Source: Magnolia sinica (taxonomy: Eukaryota > Streptophyta > Magnoliopsida > Magnoliales > Magnoliaceae). From it: 64,000 nt of DNA. Below are positions 57,507-64,000 of the stretch, piece by piece. The notes under the pieces were generated by a model. The model did no database searches. It saw nothing but the letters and a program-made list of their open reading frames with translations, and had not been told where the DNA came from. Position 1 is the first letter of the stretch. The number at the start of each line of letters is the position of its first letter. The position numbers and the translations under genes were made by a program. The DNA lies in the NCBI RefSeq assembly GCF_029962835.1, contig NC_080582.1, positions 70,056,177 through 70,120,176 on the forward strand. The letters run 5' to 3'.

Positions 57507-58041
57507 ATAGGATGGACGAATTTGATTGCATGTGGCCCTAAAATAGCCCTAATTGAATGATGGACAAGCTTTTCCAACTTTATATATTTATTTTTATTTT
57601 TTAAATACAGGTTTTAGTTCCCTCACTCACATAGATAAAAAAAAAAATAATTCTTAGTTTCATTAAGAGATTTTTAGAAGGGTGTAAGATGCAAAAGATT
57701 AGCCATATTTTCTCAGGGCATCGTGACATTGAGAATGTCTTCTCATCAAGGTACACATTTAAAATTTTAGTTTATACTATCTATTATTGATGCATAGGTG
57801 ATCGATTTATTTTGCTATTATGTTTACACTAACAATTTTTAGGAGAGGAAAGATTTCTCTCATGTTAAAGAGAAGAAGAAGAAGAAGAAGAAGAAGAAGA
57901 AGAAGAAGAAATTACTAACCATAGCCTACACCTTTTTTATAGGCCTTTGTTTTGGAGAAATCCTAATGAGAGAAGCTCCGATATCACTTATGTTATTGTA
58001 GTAATTAGGTGTACTAGATTACCATGCTCTCCCCTAATAAA
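57507..58041. other. Intergenic, (GAA)n tract, no gene seen
   Basis: A (GAA)n microsatellite at about 57867-57909. No coding family. Confidence 0.5.
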
Positions 58042-58046
58042 GAAAT

Positions 58047-58766
58047 TGATGTAGGGATGAATGTGATGAGGTCGAGCATCGTCTCCCTCAAGAGGATAAC
58101 TGTTCTAAATCCATGGAACTTCTCTGGATTCTGCACAGAGGCTTCTCGAATCCACGAGAAAGAAAGCAAGCAAAATAGAAAATGAATTCTATAAAATTCA
58201 AAATTGATTAATGAATGAAATAAACAAGTTCACAACCCTTTAAATAGGGGTACCAAGCAATGGGAGAGAAATCAGAAGCAAACTACAACTAAAACTCCTA
58301 GAATTCGCAACTTACTATAGATAGTAAACTTACTATTTATAGACGGTCATGATGTCGACTAGTGAACAAGGTTTTTGGCCAAAAATAGTAAGTGTCATAT
58401 TTGGCTTCACCAAGCTGTTCTCCTAATTTTTCTAAGCTCTTTTCACGTTGGGTGTAACTCCTAAAACCCAACGGATGAAGAGTTATAATCAAACTAAAAC
58501 TTACTATTTATAGTAAAAATGAAATTAAAATAAGGAAACGACCGTTGATCCAGGGGTAATCTGGCTTACGCAACCTGGCATAGTGGGGTTGGCTGGCTAA
58601 AGTAGCTCATTCTACCCCAAAATCATATATTTTATGCCCGATAACTCATTCTGAATTATGAGATATGCCCAATCTAAGGTCTGACGGTCCAGATCACTTC
58701 TATTGTCGACTGGGCCTTTTCTAATCCATCTTGGCCATGAAACTGTCCGCAACCCGCTCTACATCA
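58047..58766 (-). mobile_element. Solo LTR of the TGATGCAGGG gypsy family, copy 2
   Basis: Exact 5-bp duplication GAAAT at 58042-58046 and 58767-58771. Ends TGATGTAGGG and CTACATCA, 720 bp. TATA box CTATAAATAG (minus) at 58342-58333. Same family as 32815-50081. Confidence 0.92.
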
Positions 58767-58771
58767 GAAAT

Positions 58772-60566
58772 CCAATCTCCACCCTCCAATCAACTAAATC
58801 CAATGTGGGACCTTTAATACTATATCCTTCTTAGGTGATACCTTGCACCAAATCTACAAGTGGACCAGAAGTAACTTGTCGCAATTTCCAATAACTAGTC
58901 CTAGACCATTGTTTTTATTATATTTCATTAGGCATGTTTGATTTCACATGTGCACAAGCAAACTTGATTAATTAAATCCATTGAAAATGTTAACATAATA
59001 ATATATATAAATATATTTTTTTCAAAAATTCTTCCAATAAATTCGATCATCCATTCAATATGGTGCCTCAGATAAATCTTCTACACATCATCACCATCTA
59101 TGATCATCAACAATCTTTTGCTAACCCATCTCTATTATCCGATCTTAATTCAATGGCTTTTCCAACGTGCTTATGACCCAGTTGGATTGATGCACATGAC
59201 TTTGAAAATGCACATCAAAGTAGCATCACTTCATCGTGATTTTACCACGTACTTTCGAGTAATAATGCAGAAGAGTGACTTAGAGGACTAGGACATTCAC
59301 TTGTATAGCTTAATTCACTCATTGTGAATGTTCAAGCATTCATCATTTACGAAATTATCATGGAATCCAGCTGATTAACCAATGACCTACCCCTGCTGCA
59401 TTACGTAGGGTCACATGATTTGTCTGAGTACTTAGCCAATTGTACCAATTTTTCTAAGATCTCATCTTGATCATCTCATAAATCAGAGCGGAGATAACTT
59501 TTATATCTATATGCATTTCTCTTGATGTGCATACCGTATATGTCATGTGAGAAGCTGACTAAGCTCAATGTTGACCTCATCTCATCACAATGGCTAATAT
59601 AAATGTCATGTATGCGTTATCATAAAACAATCACATCTGCACATAAACACATGCATAATAAAATCTAAATAAATTTCAATAAACACATGAGCACGTGATC
59701 AATACTAATCTAATGGGCTGCACAAAGTTTAACATATTTTACAAGTGGTCAAACACAATAATCATGAGCATGTATATAACTATAATGTATGTAACTTGGG
59801 TTTGGCTTAATCTAAATCTACTTTGCCCAACTCAAAATTTGTCCAGTTAGGTTGAGGTTAGGTTGGGTTGGGACTACAAATCCTCAACCATACTAGAAGT
59901 AGAGTTGGATATTAATTGATATGTCTCGACAAATGATCCCAAACTTGTATTACATATAAGTATAAATTACTATATTCAGTGTACATAGAGTAAAAAATGC
60001 TAAATTACTACCATTAGTTGAGTGTACTATCCAAGTACCATGGCCCCAAGCCAACCTGATCAATCCGACCAAGCCGACCCAACCTGACATGAATTAATGA
60101 CATGCATGGTACATTAGGTAGAAGCTTGGGTTCAATCTCAAGTTGGGTTGAGGTTGACTTATAGCTTAAGGTTTGATTGGCCTTAACTCTCAACCTAACA
60201 TAACCTGCCCAATTTACACTTCTAATACTGTTTGGAAAAGATATGACAGCACCAGATTTGACGATGCTAATGCAACCACATGACCGATATAAAATCTTCA
60301 CGGTGTGTGCTAAATATAAGAAGGATAACTCATTAATAACCAAGTCTTCAAAAAGTTGCACCACTTGGATAACATAAGGATAATAATGAGTAATTTTTAA
60401 GGCTATGTTAGCTTTAAGGCCCAATTAGTAAACAACCATCATGATAAGGGTGCTTTCGACGAAGGTGTAGGTTGATCGATTAAAGGTAATTATCACTTTA
60501 CAGTTAGTAGTATATAATTCAGCCATGTAAGCAACGGTTAATCTCGTGATGCCGCTCGAGAGTCTA
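58772..60566. other. Intergenic, no gene seen
   Basis: A remnant with GGTTGGGTTGGG / CCCAACCTGACC in both orientations (about 59780-60225) looks like another small DNA element, but its ends were not resolved. Confidence 0.4.
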
Positions 60567-60569
60567 TAA

Positions 60570-60981
60570 GGGCCCGTTTGGCCGGTCGGATTGGAAGGGA
60601 TTGGATGGTATTGGAAGGGATTGGAAGTCAAATCCTGGGATTGGCCTGGCTTGCCAAACAGAGTCGGTGATCTGATCCCAATCCCAGGTATCTCAGGACA
60701 ATCCGCTGACATCACCATCATTACATTTAAATCCCATCAAATCCACCCTAATCCTTCAAATTTACCTGGGACGTGTTTGGTTTGAGGGATTAGAAGGGAT
60801 GAGAAAGTTTAAAACCGGGATTGGCCGGGCGCGCCAAACAGACTGGATATAGCAATCCAGGGATATATCAATCCCATGGATCTCCAGACAATCCACCGAC
60901 AACACCATTATTACCTAGAAATCCATGCCATCCACCCTAATACCATTCAAACCCTTCCAATCCACCCGGCCAAACGGGCCC
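60570..60981. mobile_element. GGGCCCGTTTGG MITE, Harbinger-like
   Basis: Perfect ends GGGCCCGTTTGGCCGG and CCGGCCAAACGGGCCC with 3-bp flanks TAA on both sides. The interior is two diverged tandem modules, each with GGGATTGGCC..GCCAAACAGA and AATCC.CCGACA.CACCAT, joined near 60775 by a second GTGTTTGGTTTGAG end-like sequence. Confidence 0.75.
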
Positions 60982-61436
60982 TAAATAATGAAAGAGAACA
61001 CAAAGAGAGAATCGATCAAACACAAGCTCAAACAACTCAAATTCAGTGCAACACTGCTTATCCGGTCCTCCTGGACACTTATCATCTCCTTGACTCATTA
61101 GCGTGGAACCTTTAGTTTTTAGCAGTAGTTAAGTATGTTCCCGTTCTACGTCAAACTGACTTAGTTATGATCAATATTTATAATTTCTTTCCATTTGCGC
61201 CTACGTGCCAGATCTAAAGGAAAACCGTAGTTATAGGAACCGTTCATCTATGCTCATACAATGGGTTGATAATAGCTTGTAATCTCGCATTGCTTATTCC
61301 TAAATCATTAGTGTGCTGCTCGGTTAAGCACTCGACTACTCTTGGCCAAGATGACAATCCATCACCACATATTTATTCAACCAAACTTTTGTTGTGCTTT
61401 TGAAACTCCCTAACTCCTAAGGTAAAAAGAACTTAC

Positions 61437-61508
61437 CGGAGGAAGGGCCCAAACCTTTGCAGATCACCAGATATGCGTTGTCGATGGTTAGCCAAATAGA
61501 CGATTGGT
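61437..61508 (-). other. Candidate orphan exon
   Basis: Acceptor GTCGACAG and donor GTAAGTT bracket 72 nt whose minus strand reads PIVYLANHRQRISGDLQRFG-PFLR. The family is not recognised. Confidence 0.25.
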
Positions 61509-61894
61509 CTGTCGACTAATAAACTATATACCACTCTATCTCCGCATCAGAAGCCAGTGACATTTCGCTTCAAATCAGACTGCAAATCGGTTCTAGCACA
61601 CCTGTAAATCACATGCATACACCTTGTGTGTGTGTGTGTGAATTATAGAGCAACAAATAGTTCTTTTAGACTTAACATACCTGTACTTTGACCTAAGGTA
61701 AGGCTAGGGGTAGATCCATGGTAACCCAAATTTCTAAATAGTGCCACAAGGGGCCGTATGCTATGTGGTATGGCCCACATGATGAGAGAATTGAAGTGGT
61801 TTCGTGGCTGGTCCGACAGTTTTCACTGTACTGTGCTTTGCACAAGTGACAACCTTGGCGAGGGGAGATTGTACGGCACCACAAGTTTTAGTAC

Positions 61895-61995
61895 CTTGGC
61901 TGTACGTGATCAGTTCTCTCTGTTGTAACTCTCCAAGCGCTTTATCAAAATAGCAAATGCTGCACCAGCTTTGTAGAAGTCCTCAAGTACTTTCT
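61895..61995 (-). other. Candidate orphan coding stretch
   Basis: The minus strand reads KKKVLEDFYKAGAAFAILIK, then RLESYNREN and a stop. It looks protein-like (amphipathic helix) but was not assigned. It abuts the MITE at 62011. Confidence 0.25.
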
Positions 61996-62010
61996 TTTTC
62001 CAAGAAGTAC

Positions 62011-62356
62011 TTTGATACTCTGGCTGAGGGATAATACACAGGCAGATAGAAATTGTATAAGTGGAACACTAAGTAATTCAATAGAATCCATTTAAATTAT
62101 ATGTGCTTTTGTACCGCATGAACCGAATATCTACCTATTAGATTGCCGAACATTTTAAAAAATGAAAAATATTCAATGATCTTATTTCAAAAATAGGTGT
62201 CACGAATCCAAGATTATGGTGGTCCAAATAATCTCATATTTGGATTGTAATTTATCAACGGTGCGTTATTCTATTTAGCCCATATAATTTGAGTTAGTAG
62301 ATATGTATCATTTCTAAGTACCTGTGTATGAAGCTTCAAACCAGCCAGAGTATCAA
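62011..62356. mobile_element. ATACTCTGGC-ended MITE, copy 3
   Basis: Inverted ends TTTGATACTCTGGCTG and CAGCCAGAGTATCAAA (one indel), and inner ACACAGGCAGATAGAAATTG versus its mirror ATTTCTAAGTACCTGTGTAT. This is the best preserved of the three copies. Confidence 0.75.
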
Positions 62357-62820
62357 ATGATTCCACTTTTTCTTCCTTCCCACTCTCAAAGAAAAAGCTT
62401 TGATAATGTGAGAGAGTAGCGATCCGGATGGACGTGATGGGTAGATGTGGCATTAATGTACCCCAAATCCAAGCTATTTAAAGAGTGGGCCCCATCATAG
62501 ATGGGCTTTTAAGTTAAAAATCGAATTTTGGATATCATTGTAACCGTCCAATTGGTGGCCAATTAACAATTGATAGTCACTGGTGTAGGTTCCACAAACA
62601 CATCCGAATTACAGCTTTAGATGTGGGCCCATCGTGAAGCTTGTGCCACAAAAGTTTACGAACAGGCTAATATTTTTTCATGAAACATTCGTGGGCCACA
62701 AATAATTTTTTAGGGCCTGTTTGATTTTTCATGTCCCTTGTAAATCTCTTATTGCTTCTTTTTGGCTGGGTGAGTATTTTTGCTTTGAAAATTCCTTTTA
62801 AAAAAATATTGGCTTAACTT

Positions 62821-63235
62821 TGTGGGCTCCACTGTGATGCATATGACATATCTGCACAATTCATTCGTTTGACCAGAACATTTTAGGGCCTGAGCCAAAA
62901 AATGAGACAGATCCAATGCTCAAGTGGCCCACATAAAAGGAAATAGTAACCTTAATAAGTTCATTGTTGAAAGTTATTTCCTTCACTGGGCCAATCGACG
63001 CTAGTTCATAAAGTCGCACACACACCGATAGGAGATAAAACACAAAAATCAGCTTAATTCAAAACTTCTTAGAGCCCAGGAAGTTTTTAGCAGTAGGCAT
63101 TTGATTTTCACTATTTCCTATAGTGTGGTTCACCTGACTTTGGATCTGACTCATTTTTGGGCTCATGCCTAAATTCAGCTGGCATAACAGAGATGGTCGG
63201 TGTGGATAAACCACATGTATCACGGTGGGCCCCAT
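62821..63235. mobile_element. GTGGGCCC-family MITE body
   Basis: Left arm TGTGGGCTCCACTGTGATGC; right arm GGATAAACCACATGTATCAC and GGTGGGCCCCA. Central landmarks are all present (GGGCCTGAGCCAAAAAATGA, CTCAAGTGGCCCACAT). Confidence 0.65.
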
Positions 63236-63518
63236 ATTTTTAACATTAAAAAAGTAGGCAGTAACTCTTTCTGTAAAGAAAGATGCAATAATCACTCAAG
63301 TAATTAATTATTATCCATCTATAAAGTAATTACCCATGACATGAAAAATCCAATAAGCCATTAGGATCAAGTTAATATTTTTATACTTTCAACTTAGCCA
63401 ACTTTAAATGACCTTACCAAAAGTTTGAATAACATATAAGCATTACAGTAGACTCTAAAAAAGTTTCAACAGGTAACCGTTGCCCTCTCCCCCGGTTTCT
63501 TGTGGTTATTATTATTAT

Positions 63519-64000
63519 TAGGGGTGTACATGAACCAAGCTAAGTTGGTTAGCTCGCTCGACTTGTCTCAAAAGCTCAATTTGACTTGGCTCAAAGGTAA
63601 GTTTGAGCCAAGTCAGGCTGATTTTTTGAGCTCGAAAATGAGTTTGAGCCAAGTTCAAGCTGGCCCCAGCTCGACTCGACTTGACTTGGATCAAACCCAA
63701 CTTGAATTGAACTCAGATTAAACAAATTCAGTCACTCGGTTACTTTGATATTAATGTAGCTCACCAAGTGTTTAATGAAATGACTCAACGAAGTGTGGAT
63801 GGTGGCAAGGAAGGTATGCATATAAAGCAAATAACCTTTTTTTTTTCTTGATTTTTATGTTGCTTAGAAGGTGTTTGATAAAATACTAGTAAAAGTATTG
63901 CTGCTGTTTTACATACAGTAAGATTTTGAAGGTGTAGTCCATGTGTTTGTGAAAATGCTCCACAGGTGAACTCGGCTCGAGCTGCTAACCGAACCGAGCT
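63519..64000. mobile_element. hAT-type GAGCTCG element, cut by the window edge
   Basis: Starts TAGGGGTGTACATGAACC, matching the left end of 24205-24873, with the same inner landmarks (AGCTCACCAAGTGTTTAATG, GGTGGCAAGGAAGGTATG). Confidence 0.7.

Overview
This is plant nuclear DNA: LTR retrotransposons with iMet-type primer sites, introns with plant-like GT...AG borders, MITEs, and one intronless DUF868 gene. There are no rRNA, tRNA or organelle genes. Dozens of diverged 'GTGGGCCC...ATGTATG...CCGTCCATCC' inverted-repeat elements suggest a large, TE-rich angiosperm genome. I infer a magnoliid-type plant (Lauraceae or Magnoliaceae) from memory of such repeats, without a search.

Layout. 1-7.2 kb is a mosaic of exon-sized pieces of unrelated genes on both strands: a basic nuclear-type protein, enolase, an ELMO-domain protein, a Gln-rich protein and ATP-citrate lyase B. 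Introns or splice borders are kept, so these look like DNA-level capture or decayed duplicates, not working genes. 7.2-15.8 kb holds a CTACGG-ended element, the gag/primer-site/3.5-kb LTR end of a Ty3/gypsy element, and a decayed Ty1/copia element, both on the minus strand. 15.8-26.5 kb is a field of MITEs, three element classes deep in places, plus a solo LTR. 26.6-27.9 kb holds the one convincing intact host gene (DUF868, plus strand) with TATA box and poly(A) signal. 28-32.8 kb is intergenic with MITEs and an hAT-type element. 32.8-50.1 kb is one Ty3/gypsy element split by an 11-kb SIRE-like Ty1/copia element; its left LTR also carries a Mutator-like MITE. 50.1-57.5 kb is a solo LTR of the 8.7-kb gypsy family, itself containing another solo LTR. 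57.5-64 kb holds a third solo LTR, a GGGCCC Harbinger-type MITE, more MITEs and an hAT-type element cut by the window edge.

The most unusual biology is in the SIRE-like element. Each LTR has an array of palindromic CACGAC-YG-GTCGTG-like units just upstream of a perfect TATA box, and a smaller cluster of the same motif with a TATA-like site sits upstream of an extra sense-strand ORF in the env position. This suggests an internal promoter copied from, or converging on, the LTR promoter. Also notable: several MITE families share one inner body but carry different terminal repeats, and the long gypsy LTRs contain tandem arrays that look like amplified MITE arms with CACGTG hairpins.
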